From positions 979,876 to 1,043,875 of the forward strand of contig JAQYWK010000001.1 of the NCBI GenBank assembly GCA_030145055.1: a DNA stretch of 64,000 nt. Reading direction: 5' to 3'. A program made the translations under genes and the position numbers. The notes below the pieces were generated by a model, which did no database searches, was not told the origin of the DNA, and saw only the letters and a list, made by a program, of their open reading frames with translations. Positions 46,081-56,213 of this stretch are shown here, one piece after another. The DNA is from Desulfovibrio sp. Lineage in GTDB: Bacteria; Desulfobacterota; Desulfovibrionia; Desulfovibrionales; Desulfovibrionaceae. Within the stretch, counting starts at the first letter, position 1, and the number at the start of each line of letters is the position of its first letter.

Positions 46081-46135
46081 AAAGTTTTGGGGTTCTTAGC
46101 CCCTTTTGGCAAAAGGGGCTAAGCCGCCGGAGGCA
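46081..46135. repeat. REP-like intergenic palindrome
   Basis: CTTAGCCCCTTTT (46095-46107) and AAAAGGGGCTAAG (46111-46123) form a perfect 13-base stem with a GGC loop, flanked on the left by TTTTGGGGTT and on the right by CCGCCGGAGGC. Elements with this layout, a C/G-rich tail and a variable inner stem, resemble the short repetitive palindromes between genes in Desulfovibrio genomes. It lies between pbpC and the macroglobulin gene and could also weaken read-through. Confidence 0.55.
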
Positions 46136-49100
46136 TTATTCAATAATCATTTTACCAAGGTCGGTAGCTCCTGCTATTTCAGGATTATACATAGCTTCGA
46201 CCTGTGCCGGTGGGATTTTGAACTCACCTCTTGTTACGGCTCGTAGTAGCGTTACTTGTTCTATCTTTCCTTTGGCTGGGATATCGGAGAAAACTAATAC
46301 TCGGTCATCCCTTATATCTACGTGATCGGGCCTTACATTTCCTTTTTCCAACCATGGTAAATCTTCGGTTGTGGCTAGCTTGGTATTCTCTGGCTCTAGG
46401 CCGGACGGTAGTAAACATTGAATCACAGTGTTCGTGATTCGCTTACCTTTGGACGTTACGGTGGTCCGCATGGCTATTAGCTGTCCTTGCTTGATTTTGT
46501 TTACGTCTAATGGCTCACCATCGCGGGTAAGAAACTCGCGTGTGATTTCAAGGCCGTTGGAGAACGATTTCCAGTTTGTTATTTCGGGCACTGCTCTTGA
46601 TGTAATGGTCCAGACTGCGGTCCCTTCTTTGGGGGCAGAGTCGAGAGCTATATCAAATTTTGCATCGCCTTTTATTGTCACAACTGTGGTGGAATTATTA
46701 TCGAATGCGGCAAGCTCTTTACCGCCGCTGGTAATTTTACCTGCTGGTATTGGGACGGCCCTAGTTTGACCGAAGAATGAACCTAACGCCATAAATCCGA
46801 GCGCATTGTCTTGTGTTACGTTTCTGCCGTTGTCCGCCATGAGGTTGGACAGTTTTTTGATCATTTTAGGTATGGCATCGTCACCTTTGTCGGACTCCAT
46901 GCGGACTAGCGTTTCGAGAGCTAGGTCACGGGTTTCGGAGCTGAAGAAGTTGTCTTTGTCAGCGTCTGAAACGGGAATCGGTTTGGTTGCTAATAACTTT
47001 GTGTATGCCGCCATATCACCTGTTGCGGCGAAAGCTCCGCCTAGTAAGGTTAGTGATAGTTGGTCTAGCTTGGCAGCTTTTTGCTCACGCAGATAGTTCA
47101 TGGGGCCTTGCATTGGCTTGCCGCATTTGGCGAGAACATAGAGTGCGTAACATGGTAATCTGTATGACTTCTTATCGTTAATTTGACTTGCTATACTGGA
47201 TACATAGGAGATCGCAGAGTTCTTAAGTAGAGTGTCTACTTGATAACCGGACATGCTGGCTTCGTATAGGAAATGGAGCGCGTAAATGGAGGCCCACGCG
47301 TCTGGTCTGTGACCGCCGGGCCACATTGCGAATCCGCCATTGCCGCTTTGCATCATGGCGAGCCTGCTTAGGGCAGATTGCACCATGTATTGCGGTGACT
47401 TTTCATCGAAACTTGAAGGCGCAAGTTCGCGCGCAAGTTCCGGGAATTTCAGTAGCGGGAAAGCTCTGGATACTGTTTGCTCTGCGCATCCATATGGATA
47501 GCGGAGCAGGTAATCCAGTTTTCCTGCCATGCGAATCATGGGCTGATTACCGATGGTTAGCGTTCTGCTTATAGTCGCGTTTCTCATTCCTTTAAGAGTG
47601 AGCGGGAATGATGTTTCTTTGTCTTTCAAAAAGCCGGACCTGCTGCCGCGCTGAACGGGAATTGCGGGACGTATTATCATATTGACTGTCTCTTCAGCCT
47701 TTTCTTTATTTCCTTCCGCAGTAATGACAAAGACTGATTCTCCAATGTTATTATCGGTTTTGGTTTTAAAGAAAGCCGTGTCTTGTCTACCTTTTTCTAC
47801 AGGCAAAGAATCAAACTTCATTTCGGTTTTGAATGCACCTGAGCTCTTAACCGCGACAGTAAAATTACCATTCTCAGGAGTGTCATTGCGAATAGCTATA
47901 GGGATATCAAATGTTTCGTTAGGCGCTAGGAATCTAGGCAGAGTAGGCGTTACCATAAGCGGCGAACGGACAGTCATTAGTGTTGATGATGATCCGAATT
48001 TTTTGCCATCAGTCACTACTGCCATGATGCGCAGTGCCCCACTGAAACTTGGAATTTTTGCATCAAAGGATGCATTACCGTTCTTGTCGGCGGTGATTAT
48101 GCCGGACCAGAAAGTTACGGGCTTTACTCTTTTAATGGATCCACTGCCTGCGAATTGCTTCATCATGGCAAGCGATGCGCCACCACCTGCAGGTGAATTG
48201 TTAATTGGTCCTGCGTCAGGCATGAGCATGCCGAAAGTGTCGGACCATCTGACGCCGAGAGCCCTTTTGGCGTAAAAATAGCCGAAAGGATCAGCCGTTT
48301 TCTGCCCTGAAAGTCTGAGTATCCCTTCGTCTACAGCGGCTATGGTTAGCTTTGCTCCAGAAGTCGTTTTCACTTTTATTTTTATAGTCTGCATAGGGCG
48401 TATTGTTTCCGGAGACTCAATAGCTACGGATAGCTTATTGGAATTTCTGTTCACAAATAACGGAACAGCACCCACCGCGCGCGCGGATGATCCAGCTTCA
48501 ATTTTATTGACCGATCTGATCAAAGTCGCCGTAACATAGGCATTAGGGCTTAGCCCTTTTTGAACAGGTACGGATATTTTAGCTGTATTACCTTTAATGG
48601 ATAGGGTCTTGGACCAACGAATCGAACGGTCCTCGATGGTGATCAGCATTTGTCCCGCGAACGGGGCGCGAATTTGATATTCAGCCATTTCACCCGGCTT
48701 GTAGTCTCTCTCTTTTACGGGGACAATTTCTAGCCTCGAAGGATTCTTCATGGCCCAAGGAGAATAACCCCAGCCGCCGCAGAAGAAGTTTGCCTGAGCG
48801 GAGACGCCGGACTCGGGATCGCTTAAAATAACGCGGTAGCTACCGAATTCGGAAGTCGTTACTTTAAATGAACCAAGCGAGTCTGTCGGCGAAATTTTGC
48901 GGGTTTCGATTAACTGCGGATCCCTCTCCGTGACATATTTGAACCCGCCCGAAGGCGTTGCGCGAACAATCGTTTGCCAGCGGTCACGGTAAAGAGTCAT
49001 GGTAAGATTTGGCGCGATAGTTTTTTCACCTTCAGGGGTAAGTGTTACGTAATCAATTTTGACTGGTTCGTTTTGTTCATATCCCTGCTTGGCAGGGTTT

Positions 49101-51532
49101 TTGAGGCCGGGATAGAATTTAGAAATATTAATCGGTTCTGTTTTTGTAGCAGTAACACCGCGTCCGCCTGTTTCACTTATTCTTGCTGTTAACCTAGCTT
49201 GTAATGCTGAATCAGATTTTATGTTGTCAGGGATAATAACGGAGAATGAATGGATGCCGGATTCGTCCAGCTTTTTATCGGAAACCATTATTTCGCGAGG
49301 TTTGAAAGAGCTTGAGTCCGTATTAAAACGGTAACTTTCGTACCCTTTAGGGGCAAAATTAGCGGATTCAAGAGATACTCTTGCTGTCACGGGAAGACTT
49401 TCTGCCGGAGGACCGAACAGGTATCTTCCTTCCACTTCAAATCCTAACTTTTCGCCCAGTGCCGGAACTGCTGACGTGATAATTTCTGCCGCAATTCTGT
49501 CCGGCATAAAGTCTTCAACTGAGTAACGGTAATTACCGATGTTTTCATTTCCAGCGAGAATTTTGACTGAGAAGTGACCTGTGGGTGAGTAATCCGGAAT
49601 TTCACGTTTAAACTCGATCATGCCCTGACTGTCGGTGGTGGCTGTTTTGCGGAAAAGTTCACGTCCGCGCTGGTCGGTGTAGACTAGGACTACAGGCATC
49701 TTCTTTGGAGGAGTAAGCTTTTTATCTCTGATAATTGCGACACCTTTTATAGTCTCGCCGGGACGATATAAATTTCTTTCACCGTATGAAAAAGCTGTAA
49801 AACCTTTTGGTGAAAGTCTTTGTCCCGCTACATCAAGCCCTGCCATGTCGGTTGCAAAGCGGTCTAGGAGGAGAAATGTCATATCGTTTTTGCGCTTAAC
49901 AACGACCATATACGGACGCCCTACATCCTGTCGCATAGCATTCTTTTTGATGATGAGCAGGCCACGTTTGCTAGTAGTTCCGCTCGCCATAATTTGATTG
50001 CGATTGCTTATGATCTGTACGCGTGCATCGGTTACGGGTTTAAGCGTGGAAACAGATGATACCCAGAAAAGGGACTCGTTTTCCCCCTGTTTGGCAACAA
50101 CTCCGAGGTCTGTAATCATTATCCAGCGCTGGGCCTTTTGGCTCTGTCTAGGAACTCCTGCGCTGACTCTGTAAAGTCCTTTGCCGCCCTTTGCTATAAA
50201 GCTCTGGAGAGATAGTGGCGTTACGGTTTTCTTGTTCGGTTTGCTGGCAATATCTATTTTTCCTGAAAAAATATTATTACCCAGAGCAGGAGAAAGTCCA
50301 CCTCCATATGTTGTGGAATCAAAAGCCATGTAGCCATAATGGGTGAACAGTGAGAATAGGTTGTTCGGGAAAACACGGTCCACATTTATATCTACATGTT
50401 TAGTATTGACGGTTTCGACGCCTAGAGTTTTATAGCCTGATTCGGATAGAAACATGCCATTGGCGGTGAAATCTGCGACAGGAGTGATGTTGGGAATGGT
50501 TACGTTTGCGACGAGTCCTTCGTCCAGTATTGCACCGTCGGACGCAGTTAATCCTTCTTTTAAAGTGATGTCATACTTTTTACCGGGCACAAATGGTCCT
50601 GATAGTACAACTTTTTTACCAGAGGACGCCGCCGAAACGGATACTTCGGGTTTAATTGAGATCATTTCAAGAAGCGCAGCAGGAATTACAGGGCTGGAAA
50701 AACCAAGTTCTACACTTGATCCTGTTATAGTGCTTGCTCCGTTGTATCCTATATAATGAAGAACTGGATCAAAAACGATATCAATGGATTTGCTATAGTC
50801 TTTGCTAAGTTCCATGTTCTCTTTTCCATCTGGCAAACCTTTACTTATTTTAAGGGTGTAAGTTTTGTTGTCCACAGTCTTTTCAATGGGGCCACTTACA
50901 AACCTTTGGTAATAATCATCGTAATTTGTAGTTATACTTAGAGGAATATCTTTACCGTCAGATCCAGTCAGAGAGATGCTAGCAAGTACTTTTTCTGGCT
51001 TTACGTAACTGCTGAAAGAGATAGCCCCTTCAATGCGTACGTTTTTGCCCGGGCCGGAGATAGGCTCAGTTTGCATCGTGGTTTCAGTTACCGTGAAGCT
51101 TCCGGTTTGAACCGTGAAGCTTGTATCACCGGATAGATTTTGCCCTTCTAATAAGAAGTTCTCAGGTTGCATCTCTATCGTGAATTTGGTGTCTGATTTA
51201 AATGACGGATCTGCCGTGAATTTTAAACCATAAGGGTTAATCCAGCGCCATTCGCCTTTTACTTCTGGCGTAATTTTGGCGGGCGGAGTTAATAGTGCAG
51301 CCGAGACTCCTTGTGGACCTATGGGACGGTCAAAGGCGATAAGTAGTTGAGAATATCCTTGGCTGTCTAAGCTGACGTCCGTAATTACAACATTATCTCC
51401 AGCCTCCATACGATCTGATACGGATTCATGTTTATTTTTTAGAAGTGCCGATGCCTGTATAATGCACAGCATAAGCAGTAGGCCGATTATTACGTTTTTT
51501 TTATCTCTGAAAGGGGAAGGTCCTCTGTCCAT
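46136..51532 (-). CDS. Bacterial alpha-2-macroglobulin (thioester protease trap)
   Basis: A 1798-residue exported protein. The N-terminal hydrophobic stretch (about 12-30) serves as signal or anchor; there is no proper lipobox. Ordered MG domains follow, with the A2M bait and MG2 parts (GERNLYRPGETIKGVAIIRDK near residue 590 is the typical MG2 sequence). The thioester motif is YPYGCAEQTVSRAFPLLKF, with CAEQ at about residue 1347-1350, where E. coli YfhM has CLEQ; the Cys and Gln needed for the bond are both kept. The C-terminal MG10-like domain closes the chain. It traps attacking proteases in the periplasm and works with PBP1C, encoded next on the same strand. Confidence 0.92.
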   Translation of the reverse strand: MDRGPSPFRDKKNVIIGLLLMLCIIQASALLKNKHESVSDRMEAGDNVVITDVSLDSQGYSQLLIAFDRPIGPQGVSAALLTPPAKITPEVKGEWRWINPYGLKFTADPSFKSDTKFTIEMQPENFLLEGQNLSGDTSFTVQTGSFTVTETTMQTEPISGPGKNVRIEGAISFSSYVKPEKVLASISLTGSDGKDIPLSITTNYDDYYQRFVSGPIEKTVDNKTYTLKISKGLPDGKENMELSKDYSKSIDIVFDPVLHYIGYNGASTITGSSVELGFSSPVIPAALLEMISIKPEVSVSAASSGKKVVLSGPFVPGKKYDITLKEGLTASDGAILDEGLVANVTIPNITPVADFTANGMFLSESGYKTLGVETVNTKHVDINVDRVFPNNLFSLFTHYGYMAFDSTTYGGGLSPALGNNIFSGKIDIASKPNKKTVTPLSLQSFIAKGGKGLYRVSAGVPRQSQKAQRWIMITDLGVVAKQGENESLFWVSSVSTLKPVTDARVQIISNRNQIMASGTTSKRGLLIIKKNAMRQDVGRPYMVVVKRKNDMTFLLLDRFATDMAGLDVAGQRLSPKGFTAFSYGERNLYRPGETIKGVAIIRDKKLTPPKKMPVVLVYTDQRGRELFRKTATTDSQGMIEFKREIPDYSPTGHFSVKILAGNENIGNYRYSVEDFMPDRIAAEIITSAVPALGEKLGFEVEGRYLFGPPAESLPVTARVSLESANFAPKGYESYRFNTDSSSFKPREIMVSDKKLDESGIHSFSVIIPDNIKSDSALQARLTARISETGGRGVTATKTEPINISKFYPGLKNPAKQGYEQNEPVKIDYVTLTPEGEKTIAPNLTMTLYRDRWQTIVRATPSGGFKYVTERDPQLIETRKISPTDSLGSFKVTTSEFGSYRVILSDPESGVSAQANFFCGGWGYSPWAMKNPSRLEIVPVKERDYKPGEMAEYQIRAPFAGQMLITIEDRSIRWSKTLSIKGNTAKISVPVQKGLSPNAYVTATLIRSVNKIEAGSSARAVGAVPLFVNRNSNKLSVAIESPETIRPMQTIKIKVKTTSGAKLTIAAVDEGILRLSGQKTADPFGYFYAKRALGVRWSDTFGMLMPDAGPINNSPAGGGASLAMMKQFAGSGSIKRVKPVTFWSGIITADKNGNASFDAKIPSFSGALRIMAVVTDGKKFGSSSTLMTVRSPLMVTPTLPRFLAPNETFDIPIAIRNDTPENGNFTVAVKSSGAFKTEMKFDSLPVEKGRQDTAFFKTKTDNNIGESVFVITAEGNKEKAEETVNMIIRPAIPVQRGSRSGFLKDKETSFPLTLKGMRNATISRTLTIGNQPMIRMAGKLDYLLRYPYGCAEQTVSRAFPLLKFPELARELAPSSFDEKSPQYMVQSALSRLAMMQSGNGGFAMWPGGHRPDAWASIYALHFLYEASMSGYQVDTLLKNSAISYVSSIASQINDKKSYRLPCYALYVLAKCGKPMQGPMNYLREQKAAKLDQLSLTLLGGAFAATGDMAAYTKLLATKPIPVSDADKDNFFSSETRDLALETLVRMESDKGDDAIPKMIKKLSNLMADNGRNVTQDNALGFMALGSFFGQTRAVPIPAGKITSGGKELAAFDNNSTTVVTIKGDAKFDIALDSAPKEGTAVWTITSRAVPEITNWKSFSNGLEITREFLTRDGEPLDVNKIKQGQLIAMRTTVTSKGKRITNTVIQCLLPSGLEPENTKLATTEDLPWLEKGNVRPDHVDIRDDRVLVFSDIPAKGKIEQVTLLRAVTRGEFKIPPAQVEAMYNPEIAGATDLGKMIIE

Positions 51533-51794
51533 GTGTAAATCCTCATCTATATGTAGCGTTTATTTATGTTTGGTTTCGATAACTTCGCTATAATGCCATT
51601 TTTTTCTTGTATAGTCATTGGAAGATAGGGGTTTACTTATTGAAAATATCCCAAATAATAATCAGAATTGATAAATCGTTGATATGGGGCTTGCGAAAAA
51701 GCGCAAAGGCAGGGTAAGAGAGAATTTAAGCTTAGTAATTACTGTATAATTACAAAGCCGTTATTAACTGTTTATAGTATTTTAAGGGGTGGCT

Positions 51795-52202
51795 ATGGAA
51801 AATCATAATATAGCGATTGTTGGTCTTGGGAGAGTTGGGTCCGTATTTCTTGAGAAGGTCGCAGGGGATGATAGCGTGCTTAATGTTAAATGTGTTTGCG
51901 AGCTATCTGATACCGATGGTAAAAAGTTTGCTCATGAGAACTGTGTTCCGGTGGGATCAATTGATGATATAATTCAGTTGGGGGTTGGTGTTGATGTTAT
52001 TTTTGACTTCACTGGAGTCAAGCAAGTTGCAGATATTTTAAATACAAAACTGGCTGAATCTGGAAACAATTATACTCAGGTTGCGCAGATAAGGCTTGCC
52101 AGATTGATTTGGTCATTAATAGGCGGAGATGATTATCTGCCGGAAGTTAGCGCAACAAAGTATCAATCCTATGCGGATATGCTGCTTTCTCAGCAAGAGT
52201 AA
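51795..52202 (+). CDS. Small Rossmann-fold protein of unknown function
   Basis: A protein of about 135 residues. MENHNIAIVGLGRVGSVFLEKVAG is a dinucleotide-binding start with GxGxxG, followed by alternating strands (LNVKCVCELSD, DVIFDFTG) like the first half of a dehydrogenase such as homoserine or dihydrodipicolinate reductase. No catalytic half follows, so it is a single nucleotide-binding domain with a helical tail (YTQVAQIRLARLIWSLIGG). ATG 51795 fits AAGGGG better than the GTG at 51789. It converges with the Cache kinase gene (7-base gap). A regulatory or NAD-sensing role is possible. Confidence 0.65.
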   Translation: MENHNIAIVGLGRVGSVFLEKVAGDDSVLNVKCVCELSDTDGKKFAHENCVPVGSIDDIIQLGVGVDVIFDFTGVKQVADILNTKLAESGNNYTQVAQIRLARLIWSLIGGDDYLPEVSATKYQSYADMLLSQQE

Positions 52203-52209
52203 TATTTTG

Positions 52210-54645
52210 CTAGTGAGCTATTGAATTAGAAAAAAACGGGAGGGTTATGGTGAATCTTGTCCCCTCTCCCTGATTTGAATCTACTTTAATAGTTCCTCCG
52301 TGGTTATGGGTAATAATGAAGTAGGATACAGATAGTCCTAGTCCCGTTCCTGCTCCAGGGGCTTTGGTTGAGTAAAAAGGCTCAAATATCCTCTTTAAAT
52401 GCCTGGGCAGTATTCCGGGACCGTTGTCCTCTATTTCAATATGAACCGAGGAGTTATCAACGGATGTCCTGATGATGATTGTGGGTAGTTCCGTTTTATT
52501 CGATATTTCCGACAAAGCTTGCGCCGCATTTTTAATCAAATTCAAAAAGACCTGGCCTATCTCCATTTCCGTGTAGTTGAATGGTGGTGTGTTTTCGTAT
52601 TCGCGGATAATTTTAATTTTTTTGAAATCATATTGTTTTTTGAGATCGTAATCATTTGAAGCAAGAGATAGTGCGTTTTCAAGAGCTGTCTCAATGTTTC
52701 CTAATGTTTTTGCGGAATTGCTTTTACGACTGAAGTCCAGCATGGACTTTACAATCTTCGCAGCTCGTGTTCCCGCATCTTGAATACTAGCTAGGTAATG
52801 GTCTATTCCCCGCTTTTCCATGTAATCCTTCAGACAAATCAAATCTATGCCGCACTCTTTCGCGAGAGGCATGTTTCCGGGCAACTCAGGAGAAGTCCTG
52901 CGGATAATATTTTGGGTGACCTGGAGAATAACTCCAAGCGGGTTGTTGACTTCATGTGCCATGCCGGCGGCGAGACCTCCCACCGACATCATCTTTTCAG
53001 TCTGGATCATGATTTCCTGCATCTTTTTGCGCTCTGTGATGTCGCGCATGACAATTAGGAGTCTTTGTTGACCGCCAATGGTTGCAACTCTGGCTAAGTT
53101 GTCTGTCCAAAATGGTTTGCCTTGAACATCTTTTACCATCCATTCAAAGTGTACAGATTCACCAAGAAGAGCTTTTTTGAAGAGTTCCCCAGCATATTTA
53201 TTGTCGTAGGGTGGTGTGTTAAAGCTAATTTTTTCAGGACTCATCCCTATAGCCTCCATGCGATCAAGCCCAAAGAAATCTAAAAAGGCTTGATTAACAT
53301 CTATAAACACCCGTTTTTCAATGTCTAAAACACCAATAGCTTCTTTCGTAGAGTTAAATATCTCGCGATAAGTTAATTCGGATTTCAATAAATCTTTTCT
53401 TGCTGATTCCCTACTGTCGATCATTGTATTTGCGAGAACAGCCATTTGGTCGAATTCTTTAAAAGCAATTTGCGAACGGTCAATTTTTACCGGTGAGTCT
53501 GTCCCTTTGCGAAAAAAGCTTTCAAAAGAATCAAAATTGTAAGTTAAAACTTTTTTGAATGTCTCGGTGAAAAAGAAGGCTGCAAATACAAGAAGTAGAA
53601 ATAGTGCACAGGTTACTGAAACCTTGACTAAAAGTATTTCAAATAATTTATCATGTTGCTCCTGAAGCGTTTTCTCTAGTCGCGAGATGTTGGGCCCTGC
53701 TCCGAAGTACCAACCCCATTCGTTAATTGGCAGGCAATAGTTCAATTTTCTGAGCGATTTTAAGTGATCATCAGTTGATGGTGTTGCATAGGTGACAAAT
53801 CCTCCTCCAGCTTTTGCTACCTCAATAAGTTTCTCCATGATTTTTGTGGCTTCGGTGTTTTTACTTTGTAGAGGGTTTTGGCCCTTTGCAGGTCCTAAAA
53901 GGACTGTTCCGTCATAAGATCCGGCGAAAATGTAACCATCTCTGCCGAGGCGTATTAGGCTCAAACGCTTTAGAATGTCTTTTTTAGTTGCCTTAGTGAT
54001 AGCCTCGTAATCTTGCCCGGTTCCTATTACCCATTTGAATGGGGCAAAATATTTAATGTATTCAAGCTGAGTGTAAGCATTTTTTGTCGCCCCTATCTCG
54101 CTCCTGTTCTGATTGACGAACCCTTCATTTTTAGACTCGGCAAGGGCAATTATTGTTTTGGTGATGAAGCTGCCGTCAGGTGCCCTCTTTGACAGTACGT
54201 TTGTTTGCTCAAGTTCGGGATGGTTGGATGACAAAATTTGTGTGCCTTCCATGTCCAAAATGAATGTGTAATCAATTTTGTTTTCGCGGGTCAGATTACG
54301 GAGAGCTTCCTTTACCAGTTGTTTCAGCTCAGTTTCGTTTATGGAATTCTTATATGTATTAATTAGGTGAGTTGCGACTTCTTCTGCTTCGTTTACTTCT
54401 GCCTTTATTGAATTTGCTGCAATGGTATTGGCTGTGCTTATGCTGAAATTGATGTTGTCTTGTATTCTGAGCATTTCAGTCTTGAGAGTCTCTTTGGCGG
54501 TTCCCATAATAGCCTTTTCCGTTTCGGCACAATCTTTCTGATAATTTGAAACCAAAAAATAGAGTATCATTCCTCCAAAAAGAAGGATTGATGCAAAGCA
54601 GAATGCTAGCATATAGCGTGAGAGGGTTGAGGTAATACTCTTCAT
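52210..54645 (-). CDS. Cache-PAS sensor histidine kinase
   Basis: An 811-residue membrane kinase. The first membrane helix (about 9-32) and the second (about 336-358) enclose a large periplasmic double-Cache type sensor domain (FILDMEGTQILSSNHPEL, GWYFGAGPNISRLEK are typical endings of such domains). A PAS domain follows (about 420-540), then HisKA with GGLAAGMAHEVNNPLGVILQ and a HATPase domain with MEIGQVFLNLIKNAAQA, DNGPGI and GTGLGLSVSYFI. No receiver domain is fused and no response regulator gene is adjacent. It is divergent from the TorT-like gene, about 330 bases away. The ligand is probably a small organic molecule, but this is not readable. Confidence 0.9.
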   Translation of the reverse strand: MKSITSTLSRYMLAFCFASILLFGGMILYFLVSNYQKDCAETEKAIMGTAKETLKTEMLRIQDNINFSISTANTIAANSIKAEVNEAEEVATHLINTYKNSINETELKQLVKEALRNLTRENKIDYTFILDMEGTQILSSNHPELEQTNVLSKRAPDGSFITKTIIALAESKNEGFVNQNRSEIGATKNAYTQLEYIKYFAPFKWVIGTGQDYEAITKATKKDILKRLSLIRLGRDGYIFAGSYDGTVLLGPAKGQNPLQSKNTEATKIMEKLIEVAKAGGGFVTYATPSTDDHLKSLRKLNYCLPINEWGWYFGAGPNISRLEKTLQEQHDKLFEILLVKVSVTCALFLLLVFAAFFFTETFKKVLTYNFDSFESFFRKGTDSPVKIDRSQIAFKEFDQMAVLANTMIDSRESARKDLLKSELTYREIFNSTKEAIGVLDIEKRVFIDVNQAFLDFFGLDRMEAIGMSPEKISFNTPPYDNKYAGELFKKALLGESVHFEWMVKDVQGKPFWTDNLARVATIGGQQRLLIVMRDITERKKMQEIMIQTEKMMSVGGLAAGMAHEVNNPLGVILQVTQNIIRRTSPELPGNMPLAKECGIDLICLKDYMEKRGIDHYLASIQDAGTRAAKIVKSMLDFSRKSNSAKTLGNIETALENALSLASNDYDLKKQYDFKKIKIIREYENTPPFNYTEMEIGQVFLNLIKNAAQALSEISNKTELPTIIIRTSVDNSSVHIEIEDNGPGILPRHLKRIFEPFYSTKAPGAGTGLGLSVSYFIITHNHGGTIKVDSNQGEGTRFTITLPFFSNSIAH

Positions 54646-54974
54646 TGGATACCGCTTAATGTGTTACTGATTAAATATACACGCTCTGGAAGTTGGCTGT
54701 CATTTATCTGATTCTAGCATAGTGAGATGAGTGGAACAAGAACGGATCGGGAAAGTGCTGTTAAAATAATATTTTTCAAACATTATGGATACTTATTTTT
54801 GTCTTTTCGGTCAGTACGGCTTGTTTTTATAGTTTTTTTGCTTTTTCCTGTTAGAACAGTTACGTTAACGCTACAAGTTAACTCTATAAATTGTAATTGT
54901 CTCCCCTGGGAGTGTGATTTTATGTGTGTGCGCCGTTTTGTACTCTGCGTAGATGAAAGAAGGGTGTTTTAAAA
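54646..54974. other. Intergenic region between two divergent signalling units
   Basis: About 330 AT-rich bases between the Cache kinase gene and the TorT-like gene. It should hold promoters for both. Repeated words acgttaacg and aagttaact near 54865-54885 could be a regulator site. A weak plus-strand frame (54727-54972) looks like random sequence and lacks a ribosome site. I see no terminator or RNA gene. Confidence 0.45.
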
Positions 54975-56117
54975 ATGTGTAAGGGGTTAGAACTATCTTA
55001 TTTTGCTCTGTCTAGGTTTCGCGACATACTTAAATTAAGCGTTTTAGCTTTTGTTATGGTGGCTCTGTGTTTCAGTCTCGTTGAGACTGAGGCCTTTGCT
55101 GAAAATCCTGTATGGACAATCGGGGTTGATGTCTGGACTCCTCCATTTAATAAAAGTTTGAAGCACAAAGAAGCTCTCTATGTTCCTTTAAAGTCTGCTT
55201 CTAAAAAATGGCGGATTGCGGCCTTTATTCCGCATCTTAAAGATTCTTACTGGCTAAGTGCAAATTATGGTCTAATGGAAGAAGCAAAGCGGATCGGAAT
55301 TAGCCTCACTTTGTATGAAGCCGGTGGGTACGTAAATCTTAATATCCAGCGGGATCAAATCAGCTCATGCCTTGCCACGTCAAAGCCTGACGGTTTAATT
55401 GTTGGAGCAATTTCAGAGACGGGACTGAACGATATTCTTCTTGAAGCTTCCAAGCAGGGTGTTCCTGTAGTCGATTTGGCGAATACTATCAGGTCTCCGC
55501 ATATTTCCGCTCGGGTTGCTTCTTCTTTTCAAAATATGGGACTATTAACTGGTAACTACCTGAACAAGCTACAAGCAAAGAAAGGCGGGCCTCTTAATGT
55601 GGCTTGGTTTCCCGGGCCTAGGGGAGCGGGGTGGGTTGATTCAGGAGTTCTCGGATTTACTTCCTCAATTGCGGGGAATCCTATTAATGTTGTCGCCACT
55701 GAATACGGTGACGCCGGTAGATATTCTCAGCGACCGCTTGTGGCTAAAGCGCTGGCTGATTTTAGGAATGAGCTGGATGTGATTGTAGGCACGTCTCCTT
55801 CAGCGGTAGAGGCCGCTAAGCAGCTTCAAGCGCAAGGGCTTTCGGACAAGGTGGATGTTCTCTCATATTATTACTCTCCGGATGTAGATGAGGGAATCAG
55901 GAAAGGTCGTATTCTGGCGGCTCCGACAGATTCCACCGTGACCTTATCACGAATTGCTATCGATACTATGGTAAGAATTCTTGAGGGGCGCAAATACTAT
56001 AAACATGTGGCCCCGTCTGTTATCGTGATTGATAAAAACAATATTAATTCCTGGGATTCTTCGAATTCCCTTCCTCCTAAGACATTTCGGCCAACATTTT
56101 TTTCGGAAGAATATTGA
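54975..56117 (+). CDS. TorT-like periplasmic binding protein
   Basis: A 380-residue exported protein with a signal peptide (helix LAFVVMALCFSLVETEAFAE region, cleavage near AFA-EN, about residue 41). The body is a type 1 periplasmic-binding fold: WRIAAFIPHLKDSYWLSANYGLMEEAKRIGI is the typical start of the sugar-binding group, with GLIVGAISETGLNDI, VVDLANT and IVGTSPSAVEAAKQL later. TorT binds trimethylamine N-oxide and hands the signal to TorS. The next genes here are a second binding protein and a hybrid kinase, a comparable arrangement. AAGGGTG lies before ATG 54975. Ligand unknown. Confidence 0.82.
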   Translation: MCKGLELSYFALSRFRDILKLSVLAFVMVALCFSLVETEAFAENPVWTIGVDVWTPPFNKSLKHKEALYVPLKSASKKWRIAAFIPHLKDSYWLSANYGLMEEAKRIGISLTLYEAGGYVNLNIQRDQISSCLATSKPDGLIVGAISETGLNDILLEASKQGVPVVDLANTIRSPHISARVASSFQNMGLLTGNYLNKLQAKKGGPLNVAWFPGPRGAGWVDSGVLGFTSSIAGNPINVVATEYGDAGRYSQRPLVAKALADFRNELDVIVGTSPSAVEAAKQLQAQGLSDKVDVLSYYYSPDVDEGIRKGRILAAPTDSTVTLSRIAIDTMVRILEGRKYYKHVAPSVIVIDKNNINSWDSSNSLPPKTFRPTFFSEEY

Positions 56118-56213
56118 TATATTTCATTAATTATTGAGATTCTATCTTTCCTCGTTTTGCTACCCGTTATTGTGGTACATACAGCCAATTTATCCTCTTG
56201 TGCGGAGAATCTT

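Noticed and set aside
51660..51720. Possible cyclic-di-GMP riboswitch-like words (gcgcaaaggcagggtaa) before the small Rossmann gene
   Set aside because: Only a short hairpin TTGCG/CGCAA is present; the conserved GEMM core and paired helices are missing.
54727..54972. 81-codon plus-strand frame directly before the TorT-like gene
   Set aside because: No ribosome site, odd composition with many Phe/Val/Cys and no recognisable pattern; more likely promoter DNA.
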